The notes under the pieces were generated by a model. It was not told the origin of the DNA and did no database searches. It saw only the letters and a list, made by a program, of their open reading frames with translations. Positions 36,824 to 47,492 of a DNA stretch of 64,000 nucleotides are shown here, piece after piece. Location: positions 48,075 through 112,074 of the forward strand of contig NZ_JAALJI010000025.1 of NCBI RefSeq assembly GCF_011064595.1, written 5' to 3'. The DNA is from Paludisphaera soli. GTDB taxonomy: Bacteria; Planctomycetota; Planctomycetia; Isosphaerales; Isosphaeraceae. A program made the translations under genes and the position numbers. The stretch's first letter is position 1. Each line of letters begins with the position of its first letter.

Positions 36824-37009
36824 TCATTTCTTCTTGGAAGCGTACTTCTGCTGCATGTAGTCCATGGAGCCCTTCAGGGCCTCGGTCACCGGCTTCTCTT
36901 CCTGGATCTCGGTGTTGCCGGAGTCGCCGCAGCCGGGGAGGGCCAGGGTGCTGAGGACGACGGCGAAGCAGGTCGCCGCCGCCAGTCCCGCGGATCTTCT
37001 GGTTGTCAT
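36824..37009 (-). CDS. Small lipoprotein
   Basis: 61 residues. A signal peptide ends in the lipobox LALPGC with the cysteine at about residue 29, followed by a short charged tail ([24 protein letters not shown]). This is the typical layout of a small outer-envelope lipoprotein. The longer open frame to 37243 has no supporting sequence. No clear ribosome site precedes ATG 37009. It lies 188 bases upstream of the DUF1559 gene in the same direction; such small lipoproteins next to DUF1559 genes are common in planctomycetes as recalled. Confidence 0.65.
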   Translation of the reverse strand: MTTRRSAGLAAATCFAVVLSTLALPGCGDSGNTEIQEEKPVTEALKGSMDYMQQKYASKKK

Positions 37010-37526
37010 GGGTCGAAGGAGCCTTTCCGTGTGAAAGAGCCACGAAAACGAGACGACCGGACCGCCCGGCGCCGGCCTTCGCAGGCCGCGCGAGGTCCAG
37101 ACGACCGAGGGGCGGCCCGCCACCGATCCCGGTGGCGCCGAGCCGCGCCGAAGCGACCGATCGCACGACAAGGGCGATGTTCCAGGGCGGGGGGCTACCC
37201 CCATCGAGGTTTTCGGGGTCCGGTCCGCCTCGCGGGGCCTCAAGACATCGATGACTTGGGCTGTTCGCTGGCGAGGCTCGACGATGCGGCGACGGCACCC
37301 GACTCGCCCCCCGTCACTCGCATGACGAGGCGGCGAAAACCTCTAGACTATGGTCTCGCACGATGCCAGAGTATAGTCGGGGTTATGAGGTTAGCAAGGG
37401 GTGAACCGAGCCCTTCAACGGATTTCGACGTCTTAAATCCTTCGTTTTTTCAGCGACGACGAGCCACCCCCTCGGCGGGGAGGCCGCGCGCGGGGACGGC
37501 CCCGTCGGACGGATCGAGGTGACGAC
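37010..37526. other. Long divergent intergenic region
   Basis: 517 bases between the small lipoprotein gene and the GTG-started membrane protein gene. It contains a GCCACCG/CGGTGGC hairpin with an ATCC loop (37119-37136), an imperfect GACTAT/ATAGTC dyad (37346-37351, 37373-37378) and an AT-rich block at 37340-37460 that should hold one or both promoters. No tRNA or small ORF with a ribosome site was seen. Confidence 0.4.
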
Positions 37527-38385
37527 GTGGCGACGGGATCGGGATCGAATCCGGATGCGGACGTGCCGCGGGAGGATCCGAAGCAGGTGCGGATCCGCTA
37601 CCCCGAGGCGGGGGCGGGGTCGACGCTCCTGGTCTTCCACCCGCTGGTCGCCTGCACGCTCGCGGGGCTGGCGGCGGGGCTGCTGGCATTCGCGGCCGGC
37701 GAGGCGACCTACGACACGTTCGAGGCCGGCTGGGGGACCCGACAGGCCCCGAGGGCGGCCACGGCCCCGCCGTCGGCCGAGGCCCGCGACGGGGCGATGA
37801 TGAAGAACGCGGCCCTGGCGGGCGCCCCGCTCGGGGCCCTTTCGGGCCTCTTCCTGGGCCTGGCCGGCGGCCTGTTGCGGGGCGACTCGCGTCGGGGGCT
37901 CGTCGGCGGGGGCGTGGGCCTCGCCCTCGGCGGCCTGGTCGGCGGCCTCGCCCCGCTGGGGCTGCACCGGCTGGCCTTCGAGCTCCAGGACCGCTACATG
38001 GTCGACACCCTCCTCGCCGGGACGGCGGCGCAGACGGCGGTCGCCGGCCTGATCGCCGCTGTGGCGGGCGCGGGCTTCGGCCTGGCGCTCGGGGGCGTGC
38101 GGACGGTCCCCCGGTTCGCGGCGCTCGCGCTGCTCGGCGGCGTGGCCGGCGCCCTGATCTACGCGACGGTCGGCGCCGCGGTCTTTCCCCTTGCCGAGAC
38201 CGACCGGGCGCTCGCCACGGAGCGGACGCCCCGGCTGCTGGCGCACCTGCTCGTCGCCCTGGGCGCCGGGGCGGGGCTGGGGCTCGGGCTGACGGGCCGC
38301 CGCCGACGCTCCCGGCGACGGGAGTGGGAGGAGCCGCACAAGCCCGACGACGCCGACCCCGCCGGGGCGCCCGACGCCCCGCCGG

Positions 38386-38405
<20 letters not shown>
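37527..38405 (+). CDS. Multi-pass membrane protein of unknown function
   Basis: 292 residues from a GTG at 37527, chosen for the GAGGTGA ribosome site just upstream. Six or seven hydrophobic segments are evident, rich in Gly/Ala/Leu ([71 protein letters not shown]). The C-terminus is basic then acidic/proline-rich. No family is recognised; glycine-zipper-like packing resembles small-solute or stress membrane proteins. Its last 20 bases overlap the end of the convergent DUF1501 gene. Confidence 0.7.
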
Positions 38406-39867
<1,462 letters not shown>

Positions 39868-40044
39868 CCGATTCGCCTCGCTCGTTCCGGTTGGCGGATT
39901 CGTCGATTCGACCTACTTCCATTATCGCAAGTCACCCCGCGGACGACCACCTCGGCCGCCCCGGCGGGGCGTCCCGCCCAGCGCGGTGGCCCCGGACGGC
40001 CCGCGCGGGTCAATGCAGTGAAGGCGACGGCCGCCGGCTGATCT

Positions 40045-40499
40045 TCAACGCTCATCCTCGGGCGGCGGCGCCGGGTCCGGCCTCCAATCGATCTTTTTCA
40101 TGATCTTGATGATCGCGTCCTCGATCTCCTGCATTTCCTTGGGAGCGGCCCTGTCATAGTTATGGACTATTTGTGCTGGCCCGCACGCGTGACCTGGGTG
40201 AACCGCGATGGCTGATCCGTCTTCCCGGTGAAATAGCCGCTGTTCATCTCGAAGAACTTCTTCTCCACGAGTAGGTTCGCCAGCTTCTTGAAGTCCTCGT
40301 CCTCGAACGTGCCCTTGAACCTGCCGAGATCCTCCACGTTGGCGGTCCCCGTGTAGGCAGCCGTGCCGTCCGAACGCAGGACCACTTTGTCGACGGGGCC
40401 GGACTGGAATTCGTCGGAGCGAGACAAGAGGATCTCGGTGATTTTATCATCCGCCGAGACGAGTGGAATCACGCACAGGAGCAGCAATAGAGCTTGCAT
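40045..40499 (-). pseudogene. DUF6438-like secreted protein, frameshifted near its 3' end
   Basis: From ATG 40499 (GAGAGG upstream) the frame reads a signal peptide (QALLLLLCVIPLVSA) and a beta-rich domain, ending at TAG 40167-40169 after 110 residues. One base of shift continues into IVHNYDRAAPKEM and EIEDAIIKIMKKIDW, ending at TGA 40045-40047. The extension matches the C-terminus expected for DUF6438-like proteins (a K-x-V-x-x-Y strand and terminal helix), so the ancestral gene ran through. Losing one A from an AAAA run would explain it. Lower GC than neighbours. Confidence 0.65.
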
Positions 40500-40581
40500 C
40501 AAATCGCCTCTCGCCGCGAAGGGGGATAGTCGAGCGCCTGCATCTGCATATTCGCGTAGAGGGAGGTCGAGGTGGCCCTCA

Positions 40582-41094
40582 TCAAGCCGGTCTTGCTTGA
40601 TACGCCCCGAGGCGGCTCGCGAACCGGGTCTCGTGCTCCAGGAGCCATCGCTTGCGGTCCAGCCCGCCGGCGTAGCCGGTGAGCCCGCCCCCCGCGCCGA
40701 CCACGCGGTGGCAGGGGACGATCAGGCTGATGGGATTGCGGGCGTTGGCGTGCCCCACGGCGCGGCCGGAGCCGGGGCGGCCCAGCCGGCGCGCCAGCTC
40801 GCCGTAGCTGACGCATTCACCATAGCGGAGCGTCCGCAGCGCGTCCCAGACGCCGCGCTGGAAGTCGGTCCCCCGGGGGGCGAGGGGCAGGTCGAACGCC
40901 CTGGCCTCGCCCTCGAAGTACGCCGACAACTGGCGCTCGGCCTCGCGGAAGGGGCCGGGGTCGGGCGTCCAGTCCGCCTCCACGGCCCGGGCGTAGCGGG
41001 CCTGCTCGGTGTACAGCCCGGTGAGGGCCTCGCCGTCGGAGACGAGGAGCAGGTCGCCGATCGGGCTCCGCAAGGTCGTGTAGAACGTCGTCAT
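40582..41094 (-). CDS. ogt: Methylated-DNA--protein-cysteine methyltransferase
   Basis: 170 residues. The active-site PCHRV (Cys128) accepts methyl or alkyl groups from O6-alkylguanine. Supporting motifs are FQRGVWDALRTL, GECVSYGELARRLG, GRAVGHANARNPISLIVPCHR and LTGYAGGLDRKRWLLEHE. The N-terminal half is the usual non-catalytic Ogt domain. The ATG at 41094 overlaps the stop of the Ada-AlkA fusion gene as ATGA, so the two repair genes are cotranscribed and translationally coupled. Lacks the HTH domain of Ada, so it is Ogt-type. Confidence 0.94.
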   Translation of the reverse strand: MTTFYTTLRSPIGDLLLVSDGEALTGLYTEQARYARAVEADWTPDPGPFREAERQLSAYFEGEARAFDLPLAPRGTDFQRGVWDALRTLRYGECVSYGELARRLGRPGSGRAVGHANARNPISLIVPCHRVVGAGGGLTGYAGGLDRKRWLLEHETRFASRLGAYQARPA

Positions 41095-42551
41095 CGCGCG
41101 TCCCCCGGTTCGATGGTCTTCCCCGATCCGTGCCAAAGCCGCATCGCCGCGTAGGCCCGCCAGGGGCGCCAGGCCTCGGCCGTCTCCAGGACCTCGCGCG
41201 GCGAAATCCCCCCCAGGGCCTTGCGCAGGACGAGGTCGCCGTGGGGGAAGGCGTCGGGCCATCGCAGGGCTCGCATGGCGATATAGCTCGCGGTCCACGG
41301 GCCGACGCCGGGGATGGCCGTCAAATCCTCCATGGCGACGACGGGGTCCGCACCCGGTTCGAGCGAGGCGAGCCCGTCGCGAGCGGCCCGCGCCAGGGCC
41401 TGGATGCACGCCGCCCGCGACGCGACCAGCCCCAGGGCGGTCAGCTCGCCAAGGTCGGCGTCGGCCACGCGGACCGGCGACGGCGTGAGCCGGTCCAGCC
41501 CCGGGAACGGCGTCTCGATCGGCTCGCCGAACGCCGAAGCGAACCGCCCCGCGAGGGTCGTCGCCCCTCGCACCGAGACCTGCTGACCCAGCACCGCGCG
41601 GACGGCCAGCTCGAAGCCGTCGAACGCGCCGGGGACGCGAAGGCCCGGCGGCGCCCCGCGCAGGCGTTCGTCGCGGCCGAGGTGGTCGTCGATCACGTCG
41701 GGGCGGGCGTCGAGGTCGAAGAGGTCGCGGAGCCGGCCGAGGACGCGGGGCAGGGCGGGGGCCAGGCTCGTCGGCAGCTCGACCCGCAGCGCGTGGCGGC
41801 CGGGGTCGGGCTCGACCTTGAGCCATCCCCGCGCCTCGCCGATCGCCACGGTCCGCAGGTACGCGCCGCCGGCCACGGCCTCCACCCCCGCGACGGCCCG
41901 ATCCCCGAGGAACCGGAGCATCGCGTCCCAGGCGAGGGGCGGGCGGAAGGCCAGCGTCAGCCGGACGCCGCCGTCGGCGACCGCCTTCCCGCGCGTCCGT
42001 CGCAGGTCGCGCGGCGAGAGGCGATAGCGGGCGAGGAACAGGGCGTTGAACCGCCGGACGCTGCTGAACCCGCTGGCGAACGCCACGTCGATGATCGGCA
42101 TCGCCGTCTCGGTCAGGAGCCGCTTGGCGAGGAGCAGCCGGTGCGTCTGCGCCAGCTCCACCGGCGTCACCCCCAGTTCCCGGCGGAGCACCCGCCGGAG
42201 GTGCCGCGAGCCGACGCCCAGCTCGGCGGCGAGGGCTTCCAGCCCCCCCTCGTCGTCCATCGCCCCGGCGCCGATGCGGCTCGCCGCGAGCCGCGCCGTG
42301 CGGCCGACGGCGTCCACCGGGGCGGCGCCGGGGGCCAGCTCGGGCCGGCACCGCAGGCAGGGGCGGAAGCCGGCCCGCTCGGCGGCGGCGGCGATCGCGA
42401 AGAACCGGCAGCGGTCGCGCCCCGGCGTCCGCGCCGGGCAGATCGGCCGGCAGTAGATCCTCGTCGAGGTCACCCCGACGAAGAACAGCCCGTCGAATCG
42501 CGGGTCGCGGGCGGCCAGGGCCCGGTGGCAGAGGTCGGGTTCCATGTCCAT
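41091..42551 (-). CDS. Ada metal-binding domain/AraC HTH/AlkA glycosylase fusion
   Basis: 486 residues. Residues 20-72 form the Ada N-terminal zinc domain with Cys34, Cys38, Cys65 and Cys68 matching the methyl-phosphotriester-repair cysteine and its partners. Residues about 85-185 contain an AraC-type HTH (ELAQTHRLLLAKRLL, IIDVAFASGFSSVRRFNALF). Residues about 200-290 are the AlkA N-terminal domain and 300-475 the HhH-GPD glycosylase with IPGVGPWTASYIAMR and catalytic Asp in FPHGDL (about 439). It is therefore a regulator plus 3-methyladenine glycosylase, as in mycobacterial AdaA-AlkA. Cotranscribed with ogt; probably methylation-induced. Confidence 0.93.
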   Translation of the reverse strand: MDMEPDLCHRALAARDPRFDGLFFVGVTSTRIYCRPICPARTPGRDRCRFFAIAAAAERAGFRPCLRCRPELAPGAAPVDAVGRTARLAASRIGAGAMDDEGGLEALAAELGVGSRHLRRVLRRELGVTPVELAQTHRLLLAKRLLTETAMPIIDVAFASGFSSVRRFNALFLARYRLSPRDLRRTRGKAVADGGVRLTLAFRPPLAWDAMLRFLGDRAVAGVEAVAGGAYLRTVAIGEARGWLKVEPDPGRHALRVELPTSLAPALPRVLGRLRDLFDLDARPDVIDDHLGRDERLRGAPPGLRVPGAFDGFELAVRAVLGQQVSVRGATTLAGRFASAFGEPIETPFPGLDRLTPSPVRVADADLGELTALGLVASRAACIQALARAARDGLASLEPGADPVVAMEDLTAIPGVGPWTASYIAMRALRWPDAFPHGDLVLRKALGGISPREVLETAEAWRPWRAYAAMRLWHGSGKTIEPGDAR

Positions 42552-42621
42552 GGCCGTATCCTACGCCGCGCCCGGCCTCGGGTCTCGCCGTTTTCGGACC
42601 CGACGGGGAGACGGTCTGGAT

Positions 42622-43236
42622 TCACCCGATCAGGGGCGAAGCGTGGCCCCAGGCGTCGCCGAAGACGAACTCGGCGAGCGGCCTGCGGGGCTTGGGGGTG
42701 ACGTCGCGAGTGCGGAGGTTCTCCGGCAGCGTCGACGGGTCGCCGAGGTGGCCGATGGCGAGGGCCGTCAGGGGGGCGACGTCGTCGGGTACGCCGAACG
42801 TCTCGCGGACCTTGTCGGGGAGGATGCCGATCATCTGGTGGACGTACAGGCCCCGCGAGACGGCCTCCAGCGTCAAGGCGAAGCTCGCCGCGCCGAGGTC
42901 GTGCTCGGCGGCGGCGTTGGGCTTGCCGTCCTTCCGGAACGTCTTGCGGACGCAGCCGATCGTCAGCACCGGGGCGGCGCCGGCCCACGCCTGGTTCGCC
43001 TCGACCAGGCAGGCGAGCATCTTCGCGAAGGCTTCCGGGTCGGCCTTCGTCGCCACGATGTACGCCCACGGCTGTTCGTTGTACGACGAGGCCGTCCACC
43101 GCGCCGCCTCGAACAGCGACCGCAGGTCGTCCTCGGCCACCGGCCGATCGTCGAAGGCGTAGGGGCTCCAGCGCCGGGCGTGCAGGTCGTGGATGGGGCG
43201 GTCGGGCCTCGGCCGCTTGATCGCGTCGTGGTCCAT
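42622..43236 (-). CDS. Nitroreductase family oxidoreductase
   Basis: 204 residues. The FMN-binding nitroreductase fold is indicated by RRWSPYAFDDRPVAEDDL, LFEAARWTASSYNEQPWAYIV (residues about 41-62), and DLGAASFALTLEAVSRGLYVHQMIG. GAPVLTIGCVRK is the second sheet strand. Such enzymes reduce nitro compounds, quinones or flavins using NAD(P)H. AAGGAG precedes ATG 43236. It sits 15 bases after the M17-like gene in a dense minus-strand run, so operon membership is likely. Substrate unknown. Confidence 0.9.
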   Translation of the reverse strand: MDHDAIKRPRPDRPIHDLHARRWSPYAFDDRPVAEDDLRSLFEAARWTASSYNEQPWAYIVATKADPEAFAKMLACLVEANQAWAGAAPVLTIGCVRKTFRKDGKPNAAAEHDLGAASFALTLEAVSRGLYVHQMIGILPDKVRETFGVPDDVAPLTALAIGHLGDPSTLPENLRTRDVTPKPRRPLAEFVFGDAWGHASPLIG

Positions 43237-43251
43237 CGGTCGGCTCCTTCG

Positions 43252-43974
43252 TCAGTCGGCCTTCGTGCGGTAGGGCTTCGCGTCGCGGGCGGCGAGGGCG
43301 GCCTTCGCCTCGTCGATCGCCTTCTTCACGCCGGCGATCGTGTCGTCATAGTAGTCGGGGCCGGCCTCGACCTCCCAGCTTTCGAGCGTCCAGGCGGGGG
43401 CGAGGCCCTGCTCCTGGAGCCGCTTCTCGGTGTCGTAGGCGAGGAAGACGCCGCGCGTGACGGCCCGCTCGACCTCGCCGGCGCTCAGGGTGTCGTCCCC
43501 CTGGTCGCGGACCAGCGGGGCGAAGGCGACGGTCGCCGCGCGGAGACGGGCGGCCTCGCGGAGCGACGCCTTGCCGACCTGCTCCAGCAATCCCGCCGAC
43601 AGCCGCCCACGGTCGCCCAGGCCGACGAGCAGCAGGCCCTTCGCCGGGATCGTCCCCGCGGGCGGCACGATGAGGACCGTCTCCAACGCGTCGCCCCGGA
43701 ACTCGCCGCGGTCTCGGAGCGCGGCGATCACGCCGCCGAGCCGCCGGTCCAACTCGACCGGCGCCCCCCGGGCGAAGTCGCCCGTCGCCTCGTGCTGGAA
43801 GTAGCAGACGACCTGGAGCATCGCCTCGGCCGTGTACGGTCCCTCCATGCGGACCTTCACCGGCAGGCCTCGCGGCGCGTTGAGGGTCGTCTCGCGGACC
43901 TCCTGGGCCGCCGCAGACCCGGCCAATGCGAGGACGACCGCGAGGGCGGCGGCGGATCGGACGCGCGGTTTCAT
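43252..43974 (-). CDS. Secreted M17 aminopeptidase N-terminal-domain protein
   Basis: 240 residues with a signal peptide (AAALAVVLALAGSAAA). The remainder resembles the macro-like N-terminal domain of leucyl aminopeptidases (M17): GGVIAALRDRGEFRGDALET, KGLLLVGLGDRGRLSAGLLEQ, VGKASLREAARL, and a helical C-terminus. The catalytic zinc domain of M17 peptidases is absent, so this is not an aminopeptidase. The retained fold may bind ADP-ribose-like or peptide ligands. The gene ends before the nitroreductase with a 15-base gap and follows the 2OG oxygenase gene by 48 bases. Confidence 0.75.
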   Translation of the reverse strand: MKPRVRSAAALAVVLALAGSAAAQEVRETTLNAPRGLPVKVRMEGPYTAEAMLQVVCYFQHEATGDFARGAPVELDRRLGGVIAALRDRGEFRGDALETVLIVPPAGTIPAKGLLLVGLGDRGRLSAGLLEQVGKASLREAARLRAATVAFAPLVRDQGDDTLSAGEVERAVTRGVFLAYDTEKRLQEQGLAPAWTLESWEVEAGPDYYDDTIAGVKKAIDEAKAALAARDAKPYRTKAD

Positions 43975-44022
43975 GAATCGGCTCCCGAAGGCGAGGAAGT
44001 CGGAAGGTTTGGCCGGGCGGGC

Positions 44023-45024
44023 TCAGAGGACCGAGGATCTCAGCTCGGGGAAGACCTTGGCGACCTTGGAGAGCAGGTAGTCGCCGTAGGTCCCGTCGAA
44101 CTCGTGGACGCTGGCTCGGTCCCAGCGCTCGTCCTTGTCGTCCTGGACCGGGAGGCGGCCGGGGAAGTCGAGGGGGCCGACCCGCGCCGTGAACGCCGGG
44201 TCGAAGAAGAACGGGAAGGAGAGGCGGTCGCGCGGGGCCGGATTGCGGACGCGGTGGGGCGTCGAGCGGTACAGGCCTCCGGTCATGCGGTCGAGCATGT
44301 CGCCGATGTTGCAGACGAACGAGCCGGGAAGGGGGGGAGCGGGGACCCACCGCGACCGCGACTTGACCTCCAGGCCTCCGGAGTCGTCCTGCAGCAGAAT
44401 CGTCAACAGGCCGTAGTCGGTGTGCTCGCCCACGCCCCAGAGCGCCGGGTCGGCCGGGGGCGGGTAGTTGAAGATCCGGAAGAGCGTCAGCGGCTCGCCG
44501 GTGAGGTGCTCGGCGAAGTGATCCTCGTCCAGGCCGAGGCTCAGGGCCAGGCCGGCCGCCAGCCGATGGCCCAACTCGGCGAGCGCGGCCATGTAGTCCA
44601 GGACGGCCTCGCGGAAGCCTTCGGGCTCGGCCGGGAAGAGGTTGGGGCCGTGCAGCGGCGTCCCGGCCAGGACCCGGGGGTCGTCGGCGGCGATCTCCGC
44701 CCCGAAGTACAGACCCTCCTTCTGGTCCGGCTTGCCCGAGGTCAGCTCGTCTCCCACGCGGAAGTAGCCCCGCCAGGCCCGGCCGCCGAGGGGCATGGCG
44801 ATCCGCATCTTGGCCGCCGCGTCCTGCGCGAAGAACGCGCGGGCGAGGTCGCGCAGACGGTCCTGCAGGCCCTGGTCGACGCCGTGGCCGACCGCGTAGA
44901 AGAAGCCGGACTCGCGGCATGCCTCGCCCATCCGGGCCGCGACCTCCCCCCGCCTGGGCCCGCGCGTGACGAGCTCGGCTACGTCGATGATCGGGATGTT
45001 CGTGAAATCGGCCGATGCTTTCAT
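44023..45024 (-). CDS. Isopenicillin-N-synthase-like 2OG/Fe(II) oxygenase
   Basis: 333 residues. The DIOX_N domain (IPIIDVAELV, ACRESGFFYAVGHGV) is followed by the double-stranded beta-helix core with iron ligands His201, Asp203 (EHTDYGLLT) and His257 (TPHRV), and the 2-oxoglutarate-binding Arg267-x-Ser269. This family includes plant-type dioxygenases and bacterial oxygenases that hydroxylate small molecules or close rings. Substrate is unknown; the neighbouring amidohydrolase and nitroreductase suggest small-molecule catabolism. It follows the amidohydrolase gene by 32 bases. Confidence 0.93.
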   Translation of the reverse strand: MKASADFTNIPIIDVAELVTRGPRRGEVAARMGEACRESGFFYAVGHGVDQGLQDRLRDLARAFFAQDAAAKMRIAMPLGGRAWRGYFRVGDELTSGKPDQKEGLYFGAEIAADDPRVLAGTPLHGPNLFPAEPEGFREAVLDYMAALAELGHRLAAGLALSLGLDEDHFAEHLTGEPLTLFRIFNYPPPADPALWGVGEHTDYGLLTILLQDDSGGLEVKSRSRWVPAPPLPGSFVCNIGDMLDRMTGGLYRSTPHRVRNPAPRDRLSFPFFFDPAFTARVGPLDFPGRLPVQDDKDERWDRASVHEFDGTYGDYLLSKVAKVFPELRSSVL

Positions 45025-45056
45025 GCGAGGGTCCTCGATAGGCCGGCCCGAGGGGG

Positions 45057-46937
45057 TCAGAACGCGAAGCAGTCGCAGCCCAGGCCCATGCCGCGAGGCC
45101 GGCCGGCGGTCGCCGCGCCGAGCTTGTGGAGCATCGCGTGCAGGAGCGAAGGCGACGGGGAGCCGCAGCAGCTCGACGCGCGGGCGTGGGCCGTCGCGGC
45201 GGCGATCGGCGGGATCGCCGCGCCGCCGTAGCCGTTGTAGAACCGCGCGGGGGACCAGTCGGGCGTGACGGGGAGCGGCGAAGGGTCGAGGTCGCGGAAG
45301 GCGTCGCGGGCGTAGACGGGGCGGCCGCCGAGGATCGTGAGGACCGACTCGATGCCGCGGATCGCCTCGTCGGGGACCTCGAAGTAGTCGTCCGACAGGA
45401 CGGCCAGGTCGGCCAGGTAGCCTGGCGCGACGAGGCCCTTGGCATGGTCCTCGCCGGAGAACCAGGCGCTGCCGTGGGTGTAGCGGCGGAGGGCTTCCAT
45501 GCGGCTCAGGCGGTCCGCCTCGGCGTAGAGAGTCGCGCCGCCGACCGTCTTGCCGGTCGTGAGCCAGGAGAGGGCGACCCAGGGGTTGTAGCTGGCGACG
45601 CGGGTGGCGTCGGTCCCCGCGCCGACGGGGAGGCCCATCGCCAGCATCTTCCGGAACGGCGGCGATTGGGCGGCGGCCTCGGCCCCGTAGCGGTCGACGA
45701 AGTACTCCCCCTGGAAGGCCATCCGGTGCTGAATCGCGATCCCCCCTTGCAGGGCCTTCACGCGCTCCAGGTTGCGGTCGGAGATCGTCTCGGCGTGGTC
45801 GAAGAACCAGCGCAGGCCGCCGAACGGGACCTCGCGGTCCACCGCCTCGAACACGTCGAGGAAACGGGTGATCGATTCGTCATACGTCGCGTGGATGCGG
45901 AACGGCCAGCGGTGCTCGGCCAGGAGCCGGACGACCTTGTGCAGCTCCGCCTCCATCGTGTCCGGCAGATCGGGCCGGGGCTCCAGGAAGTCCTCGAAGT
46001 CGGCCGCCGAGAAAACCAGCATCTCGCCGGCGCCGTTGACGCGATACAGGTCGTCGCCGGCCCCGGGCTTGGTCATCGTCACCCACTTCGAGAAGTCGTC
46101 GAACTCCTGCTTGGGGCGCTGGGTGAAGAGGTTGTAGGCGAGGCGGACGGTCAGCTCGCCCTTCTTGTGGAGGGCGTCGACGACCTGGTAGTCCTCCGGG
46201 TAGTTCTGGTAGCCGCCGCCGGCGTCGATGGCGCTGGTGACCCCCAGGCGGTTCATCTCGCGCATGAAGTGGCGGGTGGAATTCTCCTGGTACTCGGGCG
46301 GCAGCTTGGGGCCCTTGGCCAGCGTCGCGTAAAGGATCATGGCGTTGGGGCGGGCGATGAGGAGGCCGGTGGGCTCGCCGTCCTTGCCGCGCTGGATCTC
46401 GCCGCCGGGGGGGTCGGGGGTGTCCTTGGTGTAGCCGCACGCGCGGAGGGCTGCGGCGTTGAGCAGGGCGCGATCGTAGAGGTGCAGGAGGAAGACGGGG
46501 GTCTCGGGCGCGGCGGCGTTGATCTCGGCGAGCGTGGGGAGCCGGCGCTCGGCGAACTGGAACTCGTTCCAGCCGCCGACGACCCGGACCCACTGCGGCG
46601 GCGGCGTGCGCCGGGCCTGGTCCTTCAGCATCCGCATCGCGTCGGCCAGGCTCGGCACGCCGTCCCAGCGCAGCTCCAGGTTGAAGTTCAGCCCGCCCCG
46701 GATCAGGTGCAGGTGCGAGTCGTTCAACCCCGGAATCGCCGTCTTCCCGTGCAAGTCGACGACCTTCGTGGCCGCGCCCTGGAGCTTCATCACCTCCGCC
46801 TCGTCCCCCACGGCGACGAACCGCCCGTCGGCGATCGCCACCGCCTGCGCGAACGGCCGGCTGGCGTCGAGCGTGGCGATCTTGCCGTTGCGAAGGATCA
46901 GATCGACTGGCGCGTTGGCCCGCGATTCATCCGGCAT
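45057..46937 (-). CDS. YtcJ-type amidohydrolase
   Basis: 626 residues of the amidohydrolase_3 family: KTAIPGLNDSHLHLIRGGLN carries the HxH metal motif near residue 75, RWFFDHAETISDRNLERV a later metal site, and VGAGTDATRVASYNPWVAL the catalytic Asp region. The C-terminal HARASSCCG and GLGCDCFAF are cysteine-rich, a feature remembered from related family members. AAGGGA lies before ATG 46937. Such enzymes hydrolyse exocyclic amide or related bonds of unknown small molecules. It starts 13 bases after the membrane protein gene. Confidence 0.92.
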   Translation of the reverse strand: MPDESRANAPVDLILRNGKIATLDASRPFAQAVAIADGRFVAVGDEAEVMKLQGAATKVVDLHGKTAIPGLNDSHLHLIRGGLNFNLELRWDGVPSLADAMRMLKDQARRTPPPQWVRVVGGWNEFQFAERRLPTLAEINAAAPETPVFLLHLYDRALLNAAALRACGYTKDTPDPPGGEIQRGKDGEPTGLLIARPNAMILYATLAKGPKLPPEYQENSTRHFMREMNRLGVTSAIDAGGGYQNYPEDYQVVDALHKKGELTVRLAYNLFTQRPKQEFDDFSKWVTMTKPGAGDDLYRVNGAGEMLVFSAADFEDFLEPRPDLPDTMEAELHKVVRLLAEHRWPFRIHATYDESITRFLDVFEAVDREVPFGGLRWFFDHAETISDRNLERVKALQGGIAIQHRMAFQGEYFVDRYGAEAAAQSPPFRKMLAMGLPVGAGTDATRVASYNPWVALSWLTTGKTVGGATLYAEADRLSRMEALRRYTHGSAWFSGEDHAKGLVAPGYLADLAVLSDDYFEVPDEAIRGIESVLTILGGRPVYARDAFRDLDPSPLPVTPDWSPARFYNGYGGAAIPPIAAATAHARASSCCGSPSPSLLHAMLHKLGAATAGRPRGMGLGCDCFAF

Positions 46938-46950
46938 GCTCGGCGTCCCT

Positions 46951-47427
46951 TCAGGGCATGTTCGAAGAGTCAGAGGAAGATCGGGCGGGGGTCGACTCCC
47001 ACCGCCTCCACAGGTCGAGGCACCACCAACAGCCGCCGACCAGGGTGCTGACGAAGCAGCAAATCGTGAGGACGCAGGCGACGTTATGCCAGTTCGGATC
47101 GGACCACCGTTCGCCCACGAGGAAGAGCGCGAGGACGAAACCCACGCCGATCAGCAGGATGACGACCACCTCGCCGCGGCGACGCCAGGCCGCCGCGAGG
47201 CCCAGCGAGGTCCAGAGGCCGAGACCCACCAAAACGCTGGAAGCCACGGCGTTCAGCCCGTTAAAGGCGTCGGGCATGGCGTGACGGTCGAAGGCCGCAT
47301 GGAGCAGCCCCTCGACGTCTCCACCCCCGAGGACGAAGAGCCCCGAGACCGCGATCCAGAGGACCAGGAACGGGGCGACCATCCACGGCCGGCGGTCGAT
47401 TTTACGGCGGAGGGTGACGATGTCCAC
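46951..47427 (-). CDS. Four-helix membrane protein next to a SUKH gene
   Basis: 158 residues from a GTG at 47427, chosen for the GAGGGA ribosome site eight bases upstream; a GTG at 47496 overlapping the SUKH stop as GTGA is an alternative that adds a basic extension. Four hydrophobic helices are visible (WMVAPFLVLWIAVSGLFVL, SSVLVGLGLWTSLGLAAAW, VVVILLIGVGFVLALFLVG, VACVLTICCFVSTLVGGCW). No family is recognised. It follows the SUKH gene and precedes the amidohydrolase gene by 13 bases, so it may be cotranscribed with both. Confidence 0.65.
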   Translation of the reverse strand: MDIVTLRRKIDRRPWMVAPFLVLWIAVSGLFVLGGGDVEGLLHAAFDRHAMPDAFNGLNAVASSVLVGLGLWTSLGLAAAWRRRGEVVVILLIGVGFVLALFLVGERWSDPNWHNVACVLTICCFVSTLVGGCWWCLDLWRRWESTPARSSSDSSNMP

Positions 47428-47492
47428 CTCGTGATCCCTCGGTTGGGGCCTCGTCCGGGTTTCCGGGCACGCGGGAGACGCCTCGCGCGGCC

